Of a DNA stretch of 64,000 nt, positions 26,321-35,320 are shown piece by piece. Position 1 is the first letter of the stretch. The number at the start of each line of letters is the position of its first letter. A program made the position numbers and the translations under genes. The notes under the pieces are model-generated. The model saw only the letters and a program-made list of their open reading frames with translations. It searched no databases and was not told the DNA's origin. The stretch comes from Planctomycetota bacterium (lineage in GTDB: Bacteria; Planctomycetota; MHYJ01; JACQXL01): positions 248,001 to 312,000 of the forward strand of contig JACRIK010000003.1 in the NCBI GenBank assembly GCA_016235865.1, written 5' to 3'.

Positions 26321-27670
26321 ATGCATAATATCGTCGCAATCGTCGGCCGGCCCAATGTCGGCAAATCCACTCTCTTTAACGCCCTGACCCGGCGCCGGGT
26401 GGCCATCGTGGACGCCATTGCCGGCACCACCCGGGACCGCATCTCGGCCGAGGTCACCCGGAATAATCTCACCGTGGAATTGATTGACACGGGCGGATTC
26501 GAACCCAACTCGCAACAGGCGCTCTGGGCCGAGATTCGCCAGCAGATAAATGCCGCCCTGGATTCCGCCGACCTGATTATCTTCCTGGCCGATATCCGGA
26601 CCGGAGTGACCGACCTGGACCTGGAAATCAGCAAGACCCTGCACCGCCAGACCAAGCCCGTGTTCCTGTGCATCAACAAGGCCGATACCATGCAATTGGA
26701 GGCCAGGCTCGGGGAATTCCGCAAGCTCGGTTGGGGCGAACCCCTGGCCGTCTCAGCCCTGCAGAAACGGGGCCTGGACGAGCTCTGGGAAAAACTAAGG
26801 GGTTATACGCCTGAAACGCCCAAAGTTTACACTGATGGCGCCGAGGCGCCAGAATGTGCAAGACCCGCGCCGCACGACGCCTTGAAAATCGCCATTGCCG
26901 GCAAGCGCAACGTGGGCAAATCCACCCTGGTCAATAACCTGGCCCAGGAGGAACGCACCATTGTCAGCCCGATTCCCGGCACCACCCGGGACGCTATTGA
27001 CGTCCTGTTCGAAAAGGACGGACAGAAATTTATCGCCATCGACACAGCCGGCGTCCTGAAAAAGAAGAAACTCAAAGATGCGGTGGAAATCTACAGCCAG
27101 CAACGGACCGACTCGGCCATCCAGCGGGCCGACGTGGTGCTCTTTATGCTGGACGCCCGCGATAAAATCTCAGAGGTGGATAAGAAAATCGCCCATTCCA
27201 TCGTGGAAAATTACAAGCCCTGCATTATCGCGGTCAATAAATGGGACCTGGTAAAAGACCGGAAATCAGGCGAATACCAGGAATACCTGGACGGGGTGCT
27301 GCCGGCGCTGTCGTTCGCGCCGATTGTCTTCATCTCGGCCAAGACCGGATTTAATGTTGACTCCATCGTCCAGATGAGCCGGGAACTCTACCAACAGGCC
27401 GGCATAAAAATCCCGACTCCGGGCCTGAACAAGGTGGCCGAGAAGATAAAGTCGCTTCTGCCGGTGGCGCACCGGGGCGCCCCGATTCCCAAGATATACT
27501 ATGTGGCCCAGACCGGCTCATTCCCGCCCACTATTACCCTGATGATAAACAACAGCGCCCTGTTCAGCAAGCAGGCTATCCGCTATATCCAGCAGCAATT
27601 GCGCAAGGAACTATCCATCAGCGAAGTGCCGATCAAGGTCCTGCTCAAGAATAAGAGCCGGAAAAAATAG
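26321..27670 (+). CDS. der: Ribosome-associated GTPase Der (EngA)
   Basis: The 449-residue protein has two tandem GTPase domains. The first has GRPNVGKST (8-16), AGTTRDR, DTGGF and NKAD. The second, from about residue 188, has GKRNVGKST, PGTTRDAID, DTAGV and NKWD. A KH-like C-terminal domain follows. Der is needed for 50S assembly. The C-terminus is complete and Lys-rich. It is preceded by a spacer with an ACCACG...CGTGGT repeat (26174-26320) and stands alone. Confidence 0.97.
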   Translation: MHNIVAIVGRPNVGKSTLFNALTRRRVAIVDAIAGTTRDRISAEVTRNNLTVELIDTGGFEPNSQQALWAEIRQQINAALDSADLIIFLADIRTGVTDLDLEISKTLHRQTKPVFLCINKADTMQLEARLGEFRKLGWGEPLAVSALQKRGLDELWEKLRGYTPETPKVYTDGAEAPECARPAPHDALKIAIAGKRNVGKSTLVNNLAQEERTIVSPIPGTTRDAIDVLFEKDGQKFIAIDTAGVLKKKKLKDAVEIYSQQRTDSAIQRADVVLFMLDARDKISEVDKKIAHSIVENYKPCIIAVNKWDLVKDRKSGEYQEYLDGVLPALSFAPIVFISAKTGFNVDSIVQMSRELYQQAGIKIPTPGLNKVAEKIKSLLPVAHRGAPIPKIYYVAQTGSFPPTITLMINNSALFSKQAIRYIQQQLRKELSISEVPIKVLLKNKSRKK

Positions 27671-27760
27671 CCGGTTCAGCCACCCATTTTTATTCAATGT
27701 CAGCAGGATTGAATTTAATAGACATGTCTTGAGCGTCTCTGTTATAATAAATTACATATT

Positions 27761-28648
27761 ATGCTTATCCCGATTATTGAATCGCTCCGGCCCAAGCAAT
27801 GGCTGAAGAACCTGTTCGTCTTTGCCGCCCTGGCCTTCTCGCGTAATTTCACCGAGATGCCTTTGCTGCTGAAAACCCTGGAGGCCTCCGTAGTCTTCTG
27901 CCTGTTAAGCAGCGCCTGCTATATCATCAACGACATTCTGGATGCCAAGGCTGACCGGCTTCACCCCATCAAGTCCCGGCGCCCGATTGCCTCAGGCCGG
28001 CTGCCCATCCTGCCCGCCCTGATTGTGGCCACCATATTATTGGCCGTCTCGCTGGGCTGGGCCGCAAAATTATCCCTGCCCATCAATAACCAGACCGGTC
28101 TGCCGTTCTTCCATATCGTCATGGCGTATGCGCTATTGCAGATATTGTATTCGCTGGCCCTGAAGAAAGTCATCATCCTGGATGCGCTGGTGATTGCCAC
28201 CGGATTCGTCCTGCGGATGGTGGCCGGGGCTGTAGCTATCAATATCGCCATCTCCAGCTGGCTCTATATCTGCACCATTTCGCTGTCACTGTTCATCGCC
28301 TTCTCCAAGCGCCGGGCTGAGATGACCGTAATGGAGACACCTGAAAGCCACCGTCCGGTCTTGGGTGAGTATTCGCCCTATCTGTTGGACCAGATGATTT
28401 CGTCCTTGACTGCCTCAACCATTATGGCCTATACGCTCTATACCCTGGCCGAGGAGACGGTCGCCAAACTCGGCTCCCAAAATATGCTCCTGACCATCCC
28501 CTTTGTAGTCTACGGAATCTTCCGGTATCTGTATTTAGTACATCATAAGCAGCAAGGAGGAGAACCAGAGAATATCATCCTGGCGGACAAGCCTCTGCTG
28601 ATTGATATATTAGCGTGGGTAACGGTGGTGATAATAATTTTGTATTAG
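27761..28648 (+). CDS. UbiA-family prenyltransferase, decaprenyl-phosphate phosphoribosyltransferase-like
   Basis: This 295-residue membrane protein has eight or nine TM segments and the UbiA catalytic motifs NDILDAKADRLHP (about 53-65) followed by KSRRPIASG, and a second Asp-rich region (ECS-like, SKRRAEM) after the sixth helix. The RPKQWLKNLFVF start is characteristic of the 5-phosphoribosyl-1-diphosphate:polyprenyl-phosphate transferase subgroup. That enzyme starts decaprenyl-phosphoryl-arabinose synthesis, so this may supply a lipid-linked pentose for envelope glycans. A TATAAT (27743-27748) 12 bases before the ATG suggests a very short leader. Confidence 0.82.
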   Translation: MLIPIIESLRPKQWLKNLFVFAALAFSRNFTEMPLLLKTLEASVVFCLLSSACYIINDILDAKADRLHPIKSRRPIASGRLPILPALIVATILLAVSLGWAAKLSLPINNQTGLPFFHIVMAYALLQILYSLALKKVIILDALVIATGFVLRMVAGAVAINIAISSWLYICTISLSLFIAFSKRRAEMTVMETPESHRPVLGEYSPYLLDQMISSLTASTIMAYTLYTLAEETVAKLGSQNMLLTIPFVVYGIFRYLYLVHHKQQGGEPENIILADKPLLIDILAWVTVVIIILY

Positions 28649-28733
28649 CCACTAAGGCACAAAACCAATAAAGCAATAAAGAGTAAATGATATCTTGTTC
28701 CTAGTGACTTCGTGTCTTTGTGGCAAAGCATTT

Positions 28734-29807
28734 ATGCGTTCTAAAATAGCAGTTCTTAAGACCACGCCAGCCACGGTGCTGGATGATTACCGGAAACTGA
28801 TGCGCCTGGCGGACTACAAAAACACCCTGTCACCGGACCAGGACACGATTATCAAACTCAATCTCTCCTGGACCCGTTATTTCCCGGCCTGTTCCTCGCA
28901 ACCCTGGCAACTGGCTGGCGTGGTCCAGACCCTGCTGGCGGACGGCTTTGCCCGCGAGCGCCTGTTCCCGCTGGAGAATAAGACCGTGGTAACCGACCCG
29001 ATTAAGGGCGCGCAGAATAACCGCTGGCTACCAGTACTGGATAAATACAACCTGGCCTTCACGCCGTTGACGGAGGTTAAGTGGGTCAAATACCAGTTCA
29101 AACATAATCTCCTGATGCTGGATAAGATATTCCCGGATGGCATTGAGATTCCGGAGATGTTTATCGGGAAGAACATCATCCATCTGCCGACCGTCAAGAC
29201 GCACGGGCATACGGTCACGACCGGCGCTATCAAGAACTCCTTCGGCGGCCTGCTGAAAGAGGCGCGCCACTATGCCCACAAACATATCCATGAGGTGCTG
29301 GTGGATTTGATGATAATGCAGCAGGAACTGCATCCCGGTATATTCAGCGTGATGGACGGCACGGTCTGCGGAGACGGGGCCGGTCCGCGCACCATGGTGC
29401 CGGTCATCAAGGACTACATCCTGGCCGGCGCTGATTCGGTGGCGCTGGATGCCGTGGCCGCTAAGATGATGGGCTTTGACCCGCTCAAGATAGATTACCT
29501 CCGAATCTGCAACGAGATGGGACTGGGCAATGCCGAGATGAAGAACATCGAGATAGTCGGCGCGGATATCTCTGGCGTGGATTTCGGATTCCGGACCAGG
29601 AAGAGTTTGGTCATCTGGGGCGACCAGCTGCTGCGCCAGGGCGGGCTAAAGACCATCGGCAAGATTGCTTTGCATCCGGCGCTGATGGGCTGGGCGCCGC
29701 TGGCCTCTAATCTCTATCACGATTTCCTCTGGTATCCGCTGATAGGTAAACACAGAATCAGTAAATTTATGGAAACGGAATGGGGGAAACTGTTCCGGGA
29801 ATATTAG
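28734..29807 (+). CDS. DUF362 domain protein
   Basis: The 357-residue product fits DUF362, a family often linked to Fe-S proteins but of unknown reaction. Visible blocks are IIHLPTVKTHGHTVTTGAIKN, FSVMDGTVCGDGAGPRTMVP and ADSVALDAVAAKMMGFDP, in the usual order. The Cys-rich 4Fe-4S domain found in some members is absent. I start at ATG 28734; the longer frame to 28695 reads through a CACAAA/TTTGTG-type intergenic repeat. Its neighbour is a UbiA prenyltransferase, so a role in lipid-linked sugar metabolism is possible but unproven. Confidence 0.8.
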   Translation: MRSKIAVLKTTPATVLDDYRKLMRLADYKNTLSPDQDTIIKLNLSWTRYFPACSSQPWQLAGVVQTLLADGFARERLFPLENKTVVTDPIKGAQNNRWLPVLDKYNLAFTPLTEVKWVKYQFKHNLLMLDKIFPDGIEIPEMFIGKNIIHLPTVKTHGHTVTTGAIKNSFGGLLKEARHYAHKHIHEVLVDLMIMQQELHPGIFSVMDGTVCGDGAGPRTMVPVIKDYILAGADSVALDAVAAKMMGFDPLKIDYLRICNEMGLGNAEMKNIEIVGADISGVDFGFRTRKSLVIWGDQLLRQGGLKTIGKIALHPALMGWAPLASNLYHDFLWYPLIGKHRISKFMETEWGKLFREY

Positions 29808-29888
29808 CCACAGAGATTAGCCACCAAGTCACGAAGGCACGAAAAGGAAAAACAAACCCGTGCGAACTTAGTGTCTTCATGGCAGGAA

Positions 29889-31484
29889 TTACGATGTCTT
29901 CTTGGGGTGAATAACCTCAGTCATTAAATGTGGCTGGAATATCTTGGAAAACCCCAGGTATGAACCGATGCCTAACACGACCAGGCCGAGGACCCGGACG
30001 GTCTCCCACAAAAGATTCGGCGCCGGAGGCAGATACCTGAATCCCAGGTAACACACCATGCCCATCAGCAAACTGCAGAAGAGCGGCAGAATCAGGCTTT
30101 TCATAAACGCGCTTAATATTCCACCGGCTTCCGGAGCAATCGTCCGGCTTTTCCGCCCCAGGATATAAAGCAGTATCACCAGATTCAGGATGGATGAAAC
30201 CGTGGTGGCCAGGGCGATGCCGCTTTCCCTGAACGGGAAGACCAGAATGATATTGAGAATGAAGTTGGTGATAACCATATAAATCCCGACCTTGACCGGC
30301 GTGACCATATCCTTCAGGGAATAGAAGGCCCGGTTGGTAATCTGGACCGCGCCATAAGACCAGATGCCGATGGAGTAGAATATCAGGACAAAGGTGGTCC
30401 GGGACACCGCGTCCAAGGAAAAGGACTTGATATGAAACAACGCGGACGGCAGCGAATAAAAAGACCAGTGGATAACCGGCTCGGCCAGGACCATCAGGCC
30501 GACTGAAGCCGGAAACCCCACGAACAGGGCAATCCTGAGCGCCTTGTTCAGCTCCTTGAACATCCCGCTGATGTCGTTCCTGGCCACATACTCGGCCAGG
30601 AACGGAAAGACCGCGGTGGCCAGCGAGATGCCGATTAAGGCAAAGGGGAATTGCATCAGCCGGTTGCCGTAATAGAGCGCCGAAACCGCGCCTTTTTCCG
30701 GAATCAGCGCGTAAGCAATCAGGTTATCTATAAAAAGGTTGACCTGGAACACCGCCAGACCGATTACGACCGGTCCCATCAGGCGCAGGATTTCCTTTAG
30801 GCCCGGATGCCGGAAATCTACGGCCGGCCGGTAGATGATATTACGCTTGAACAGCGGCGGCAGTTGAATCAACACCTCAAGGATGCCGCCGGCCAGGATA
30901 GCCCAGGCAATAATCGCCACCTTATTCTCATCGCTGGTATTGATCTGCCCGGCTATGATAAACCCGCCGATCCAGCAGATATTCAGGACCACCGAGGCCA
31001 GGGCCGGCATCAGGAAGTGCTTGAACGAATTCAGGACAGCCTGGAGCAGCGCCACCAGGCAGATCAGCGGCATATAGGGAATCATTATGCGCAGTAATTT
31101 CAGGAATACCGGTGAAAATACCTTGGTCGGCTGAACCAGCGAAGGCGTGATAAACGGGATAACAAAGGTGGTTAATATGACCAGCCCGGCAATCAGGGCC
31201 AGGAACCCGAAGAGCATGGTGATAATAACATTGATCAACCGCACTACCTCGGAAAACGGTTTTTGGTTGATGTAGGATGACAGGGTGGGTATGAACGCGG
31301 CCGAGAGCGCGCCCTCGCCAAACAGCCGGCGGAAGAGATTGGGAATCTGGAAAGCAAAGATGAAGGCGTCCCAGACCGGGCCGAAGAAGCCGGTGCAGAG
31401 CACATCGCGCAGGAATCCCAGAATCCGGCTCAACAGGATACAGGCGCTGATAAGACCGGCCGAACCAAGAATGCTCTTTTTCAT
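29889..31484 (-). CDS. murJ: Lipid II flippase MurJ
   Basis: The 531-residue protein has about 14 TM segments and the MviN/MurJ signature near the N-terminus: GLISACILLSRILGFLRDVL, then ARG-rich loop residues FRRLFGEGALSAAFIPTLS. MurJ flips lipid II across the inner membrane for peptidoglycan synthesis. Its presence shows a peptidoglycan-synthesising cell. It is convergent with the DUF362 gene and divergent from a lipoprotein gene. Confidence 0.95.
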   Translation of the reverse strand: MKKSILGSAGLISACILLSRILGFLRDVLCTGFFGPVWDAFIFAFQIPNLFRRLFGEGALSAAFIPTLSSYINQKPFSEVVRLINVIITMLFGFLALIAGLVILTTFVIPFITPSLVQPTKVFSPVFLKLLRIMIPYMPLICLVALLQAVLNSFKHFLMPALASVVLNICWIGGFIIAGQINTSDENKVAIIAWAILAGGILEVLIQLPPLFKRNIIYRPAVDFRHPGLKEILRLMGPVVIGLAVFQVNLFIDNLIAYALIPEKGAVSALYYGNRLMQFPFALIGISLATAVFPFLAEYVARNDISGMFKELNKALRIALFVGFPASVGLMVLAEPVIHWSFYSLPSALFHIKSFSLDAVSRTTFVLIFYSIGIWSYGAVQITNRAFYSLKDMVTPVKVGIYMVITNFILNIILVFPFRESGIALATTVSSILNLVILLYILGRKSRTIAPEAGGILSAFMKSLILPLFCSLLMGMVCYLGFRYLPPAPNLLWETVRVLGLVVLGIGSYLGFSKIFQPHLMTEVIHPKKTS

Positions 31485-31562
31485 ATTATAATGCCCTTTT
31501 ATATTATCGGACAGGGGCAGTGCCAGATTAAACTAATTTAATCTTATACACAATAAAATAAC

Positions 31563-31591
31563 TTGACTAAAACCGCGGGGATATTAATAAT
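31563..31591 (+). promoter_or_regulatory. Promoter of the LpoB-like lipoprotein gene
   Basis: TTGACT (31563-31568), 17 bases, AATAAT (31586-31591). The leader would be about 40 bases and ends with AAGGAG before the ATG at 31637, so this gene has a normal leader. Confidence 0.5.
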
Positions 31592-31636
31592 AATCGTCAA
31601 TTAACTTCGCATCATGATTAGATAAGGAGCCAAAAT

Positions 31637-32278
31637 ATGAATAAGGTTATAAAAATGGGTTTTGTATTGTTTTTAGGGTTATTGATTACCGGCTGCGCCA
31701 TGCCCGCGGGGGGAATGATGAAGGAGCGGGTTTCGTCATATAACACCGATAGTACACAAGTGGTTTATTCCAATCAGGTCAGCCAGGAATTTATTGACGG
31801 GGTCGGGGATATGGCCTTGGGCCTGCTGACCTCAGACGCCATTGCCAAGGCGTCAACACCGCCGTTAATCGTCATCAGGCCGCTGGAAACCGAAGGCGAG
31901 GTGCCTTTTGACACCGCGAAATATGCGGAAGCCGAACGGAGCCTGTTAATCGGCAAGGCCGGAGACAAGGTCAGATTTATCGATAAAGAGACGACCGTGG
32001 AGGCGAATTATTATCTGTACGGGGTGATTTCCATAGCCGCAGCCGCCACCCCGCCATCCAATACCCCCGGCAGGAGACGATACTCGACTCAATCCGCCAC
32101 AAATTATTTACAGCAAGCAGCTAAGAGCAACCAAGAAACGACGAGCGACAATAGGGCGTATAAGTTTACCATGATGCTGGTTGACCCGCATGCCAATGCC
32201 ACGCTTTGGAAGGATGAATGCGGTTTCACGCCAACAGAAATGCCGCAAACCTCTCCCAAGAAGAAGCGTTCCAAATAA
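31637..32278 (+). CDS. Lipoprotein, possibly LpoB-like PBP activator
   Basis: The signal peptide ends with the lipobox LLITGC (Cys at residue 22), so the 213-residue product is a lipoprotein. The body reads SQEFIDGVGDMALGLLTS, LIVIRPLETEG, YYLYGVISIAAA and FTMMLVDPHANATLWKDE. This order (helix, strand with a conserved Pro/Leu, 'yyl.G.i', 'm.lvd..t..ilW') is that of LpoB, which activates penicillin-binding protein 1B. The match is by pattern only. The tail is Lys-rich. It is convergent with the P-type ATPase gene, six bases away. Confidence 0.65.
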   Translation: MNKVIKMGFVLFLGLLITGCAMPAGGMMKERVSSYNTDSTQVVYSNQVSQEFIDGVGDMALGLLTSDAIAKASTPPLIVIRPLETEGEVPFDTAKYAEAERSLLIGKAGDKVRFIDKETTVEANYYLYGVISIAAAATPPSNTPGRRRYSTQSATNYLQQAAKSNQETTSDNRAYKFTMMLVDPHANATLWKDECGFTPTEMPQTSPKKKRSK

Positions 32279-32283
32279 TACTC

Positions 32284-34497
32284 CTATCTTAACAGGCGCA
32301 GGGAGTTAGCGATAACCAGGAGCGAGGAAAGCTGGTGCGCCACCGCGCCCCAGATCATATTGTGCTGGTGCTGGACGAACCAGGTCACCACGACCATCAT
32401 TACGATATTATATAAAATAGAAAAGGAGAAGTTCTGCCTGATGACGCCCAGGACCCGGCGGGACAGCGCAATGGCCTGCGGGATTTTGGACAGGTCATCG
32501 CTCATCAGCGAGACGTCCGCCGCTTCAATGGCCACGTCAGAGCCGAAGGCGCCCATGGCCAAGCCGACATCCGCGGCGGCCAGGGCCGGGGCGTCATTGA
32601 CCCCGTCGCCCACCATCCCGACCTTAAAACCCTGGGCCTTGAGTTCCTTGAGTTTGTTGACCTTGTCTTCGGGCAGCATACCGGCATAGAATTCCGGAGC
32701 GCCCACCTGTTGGGCAACGGCGGACGCCACCCGTAGGTTATCGCCGGTAATGATGGCTATCTTTTTTATCCCGGCCTGTTTTAGTTTCTGTATGGCTTCC
32801 GGCGCCTGGGACTTGAGGGTGTCGGTCACGCCGATAATGCCGACGATGTTTTTATCGCGCACTACTACTAAGGTGGTCTTGCCCTGGCCCTCCAGGCGAG
32901 CGATTGTCTCATTCACGGCCGGTGTAATATTAATCTTTTCTTCACTAATCAGCCGGCTGTTGCCGACTATGATGATTTTATCCCGGCAGGTTGCCTTGAT
33001 ACCCGAGCCCTTGAATATTTCGCAGGTCTCGGGCTCCGGAACCGGTATTTTAAATTCCGCTGCTTTATTCAACACAGCCCGGGCAATCGGGTGTTCGGAA
33101 CTTCGCTCAGCCAGCCCGGCTAATGATAAGACGTCTGATTCGGTATTGTTGCCTACAGGAACGATATCGGTCACGGCCAGTTTGCCGGTAGTGAGCGTGC
33201 CGGTCTTGTCTATCAAGAGCGCATTCAGCCCGCCTAATGCCTCCAGGTATTGACCGCCCTTGATAAGAATGCCCTTGCGCGAGGCATTGGCCAGACCGGT
33301 GATTACCGCGGTGGGCGTGGCCAGAACCAGGGCGCAAGGACAGGCCACGATAAGCAAGGTTATGGCTGTATAGATATTGAGAGTCAGGACAAACACTATA
33401 ACGCTGATGGCCAGGACCAGAGGGATAAAATATTTGGCATAGCGGTCCGCCACCCGCTGGATAGGCGCCTTCTGCGATTCGGCTTCCAGAATCAGCCGCT
33501 TAATCAGGGCGAATTTGGTGTCGTCTCCGGTCTTGGTGGCCTTCATCTCAAAGGCATTGCCTTCGTTAATAGTGCCACTGTAAACCGTATCGGATTGTTT
33601 TCCGCCAGAGGCGGATCCGCCGTTATCTTTGGCGGACTTCTCCACCGGCAGCGATTCGCCGGTCAGCATTGATTCATTAAGCGTGCCCTGGCCTTTGACA
33701 ATGACGCCGTCTACCGGGATTCTGGCGCCCGGCTTGATTATCAGAATATCGTCAACCTTGACGCTTTCAGAAGGGACTTCCAGTTCAATGCTTATTTCGT
33801 CGGTGCCCCGTTTGACCAGCGTCGAAACCGGCGCCAGATTGAGAAGTTTAGTGGTGGCCTTGCGGCTCTGGCGCAGAGCGAATCGCTCCAGGGTCTCGCC
33901 GATGAGCATAATCAGGATGACCATGGCGGCTTCTTTATAGGCGCCGACAATAACCGCGGCAATAGAGGCGATAGAGACCAGGGTAAACACGGTCAGGTCC
34001 CGGACCAGCAGCGCCTGGATAGCGCCTTTTAATATGGTGTAACCGCCGATGATGATAACGCCTAATGACAACAAATTGGATAGGGTCAATTCCCAAGCCA
34101 GCGGATGAGGCGCCAGATGCAGTAGGTCGACCAGATTGGCGGCAATGACCAGAACCGCGCAGAGCGCCATCTGGGCAAAGAATATCCGTTCCGCCCAATA
34201 AGCCCGGGTCTTTTCCCAGACGGTTTCCCGGACAATATATCCGGGTCGGGTAATGGCTTTTTTGATGTGCTCAATATCGGTCCGATACGGGTCGTAACGC
34301 ACCGCCACCTTCTCGCCGATGAAGTTAACGCTGGCCTCCATCACGCCGTTGACGCAGAGCAGTGATTTTTCTATATTCAGGGCGCAGGCCGGACAGTGCA
34401 TTCCGGCAATTGGAATAGTCACCCGGCTGCTGTTTATATCTTTGCGTGCCGGCGGGGTATCTTTTTTCGGCTGATGGTCACAACAAGCAATGGACAT
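32284..34497 (-). CDS. Heavy-metal-translocating P1B-type ATPase
   Basis: The 737-residue pump has an N-terminal metal-binding domain (GMHCPACA, Cys35 and Cys38), the TGES actuator loop, the transport motif ACPCALVLATP at about 383, the phosphorylation site DKTGTLTTGK at about 428, the SEHPIA histidine motif and GDGVNDAPALA. It exports a soft metal. The last helices read AVAHQLSSLLVIANSLRLLR, a His-X-X-Ser-Ser pattern rather than the Met-X-X-Ser-Ser of Cu(I) pumps or the Asp of Zn pumps, so the metal is uncertain. A 12-residue insertion (GGSASGGKQ, about 288-300) after PVEKSAKD derives from a palindromic repeat at 33598-33636. Its promoter predicts a leaderless mRNA. Confidence 0.92.
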   Translation of the reverse strand: MSIACCDHQPKKDTPPARKDINSSRVTIPIAGMHCPACALNIEKSLLCVNGVMEASVNFIGEKVAVRYDPYRTDIEHIKKAITRPGYIVRETVWEKTRAYWAERIFFAQMALCAVLVIAANLVDLLHLAPHPLAWELTLSNLLSLGVIIIGGYTILKGAIQALLVRDLTVFTLVSIASIAAVIVGAYKEAAMVILIMLIGETLERFALRQSRKATTKLLNLAPVSTLVKRGTDEISIELEVPSESVKVDDILIIKPGARIPVDGVIVKGQGTLNESMLTGESLPVEKSAKDNGGSASGGKQSDTVYSGTINEGNAFEMKATKTGDDTKFALIKRLILEAESQKAPIQRVADRYAKYFIPLVLAISVIVFVLTLNIYTAITLLIVACPCALVLATPTAVITGLANASRKGILIKGGQYLEALGGLNALLIDKTGTLTTGKLAVTDIVPVGNNTESDVLSLAGLAERSSEHPIARAVLNKAAEFKIPVPEPETCEIFKGSGIKATCRDKIIIVGNSRLISEEKINITPAVNETIARLEGQGKTTLVVVRDKNIVGIIGVTDTLKSQAPEAIQKLKQAGIKKIAIITGDNLRVASAVAQQVGAPEFYAGMLPEDKVNKLKELKAQGFKVGMVGDGVNDAPALAAADVGLAMGAFGSDVAIEAADVSLMSDDLSKIPQAIALSRRVLGVIRQNFSFSILYNIVMMVVVTWFVQHQHNMIWGAVAHQLSSLLVIANSLRLLR
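33598..33636. repeat. TTTTCCGCCAGAGGCGGATC palindromic repeat inside P-type ATPase gene
   Basis: The 39-bp element starts TTTTCCGCCAGAGGCGGATC and ends in GGCGGA; it has overlapping hairpins. It sits in frame in the loop between the TGES motif and the next strand. The same 23-base start recurs at 35020-35054, again inside a gene and in the same frame. Confidence 0.85.
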
Positions 34498-34504
34498 ATA
34501 TAAT

Positions 34505-34533
34505 AATGTATCTTACCTCAAAGGTTAAGTCAA
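34505..34533 (-). promoter_or_regulatory. Promoter of the P-type ATPase, predicted leaderless
   Basis: On the minus strand TTGACT (34533-34528), 17 bases and TACATT (34510-34505) lie seven bases before the ATG at 34497. No Shine-Dalgarno fits in between. Confidence 0.6.
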
Positions 34534-34536
34534 CCA

Positions 34537-35196
34537 TTATTTCAGATAGCTGACCTCAGCGCCTGACTTGATTATCCGGTGGGCAATAATTTCGGTAATG
34601 ATAATTATGTCTTCCAAAGGCAGGTAATGGGTAATGCCGGTGTCGTAGAGCACCTTAAGAGTCTCGATTGCCGGCTCTGGTGAGTTATCCGATTCCCAGA
34701 GCACAAAAGACAGTGGCACATTGGGCAGGACCAGTGACTTAAACCGATATTGCCGCCCTTCCCGGGTCAGGTTAAATCCGATACTCTGCACAGCCTTGAT
34801 GAATCCGGCCGGCGCTGCGGCAAATCTCCTGACAATCAGGTCGATACTGCGCGCCTTGTAGGTGGGATAATAGAATGCCGCGCCCGGGATATGTTCCAGG
34901 GTGGCCTCCTCCCGGGTGAGCGGTGAGCCGTCGGCCGTAACCAGATAATGCAGGAGCAGGATCTTCTCGCTGATTTTTGGCTCCCGGCCGGAAGAAGTAA
35001 CTATGTTTTTGCCCCGGTCTTTTCCGCCAGAGGCGGATCCGCTTTCGGCGGAAATTATAAAGGTCTCGCCCAGCAGTTCAATAGATAATATGCCGTCAGC
35101 CAGCCTGGCGCTGCTGTTAAAGGCCACGTCAGCCAAATCCAGCTGGGCCAGCTTTTCGCAGGCCAGTTTGTATGACGTTTCGTAGGGATTCTGCAT
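34537..35196 (-). CDS. DUF3786 domain protein
   Basis: The 219-residue product matches DUF3786 by outline: LLLHYLVTADGSPLTREEATLEH, then PGAAFYYPTY and the central GFIKAVQSIGFNLTREGRQYRFKSLVLPNVPLS (here in parts). Members are often found with corrinoid or methyltransferase proteins, but no function is established. Residues about 48-59 (SGSASGGK) are encoded by a palindromic repeat (35020-35054) that also occurs in the neighbouring P-type ATPase gene. The two genes are co-directional, but the ATPase has its own promoter in the 40-base gap. Confidence 0.72.
   Translation of the reverse strand: MQNPYETSYKLACEKLAQLDLADVAFNSSARLADGILSIELLGETFIISAESGSASGGKDRGKNIVTSSGREPKISEKILLLHYLVTADGSPLTREEATLEHIPGAAFYYPTYKARSIDLIVRRFAAAPAGFIKAVQSIGFNLTREGRQYRFKSLVLPNVPLSFVLWESDNSPEPAIETLKVLYDTGITHYLPLEDIIIITEIIAHRIIKSGAEVSYLK
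35020..35054. repeat. TTTTCCGCCAGAGGCGGATC palindromic repeat inside DUF3786 gene
   Basis: The element begins with the same 23 bases as the copy at 33598 and ends with CGGCGGAAA, giving arms TTTCCGCC...GGCGGAAA. It encodes SGSASGGK in frame, in the same reading frame as in the ATPase gene. Confidence 0.85.
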
Positions 35197-35320
35197 AATA
35201 TTCAGTAAGCGGATTTAGCAGATTCTGCCGATTTAGCAGATTTATTCCGTCATTCTGCTTAATCAGTTTTATCTGCTTAATCTGTTTACACAACGGCTGT
35301 ACAAATTATAATTAATCATT

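Noticed and set aside
31485-31500. TATAAT directly before the murJ start as its promoter
   Set aside because: It abuts the ATG, which would place transcription start inside the gene, and no -35 is found at the right distance.
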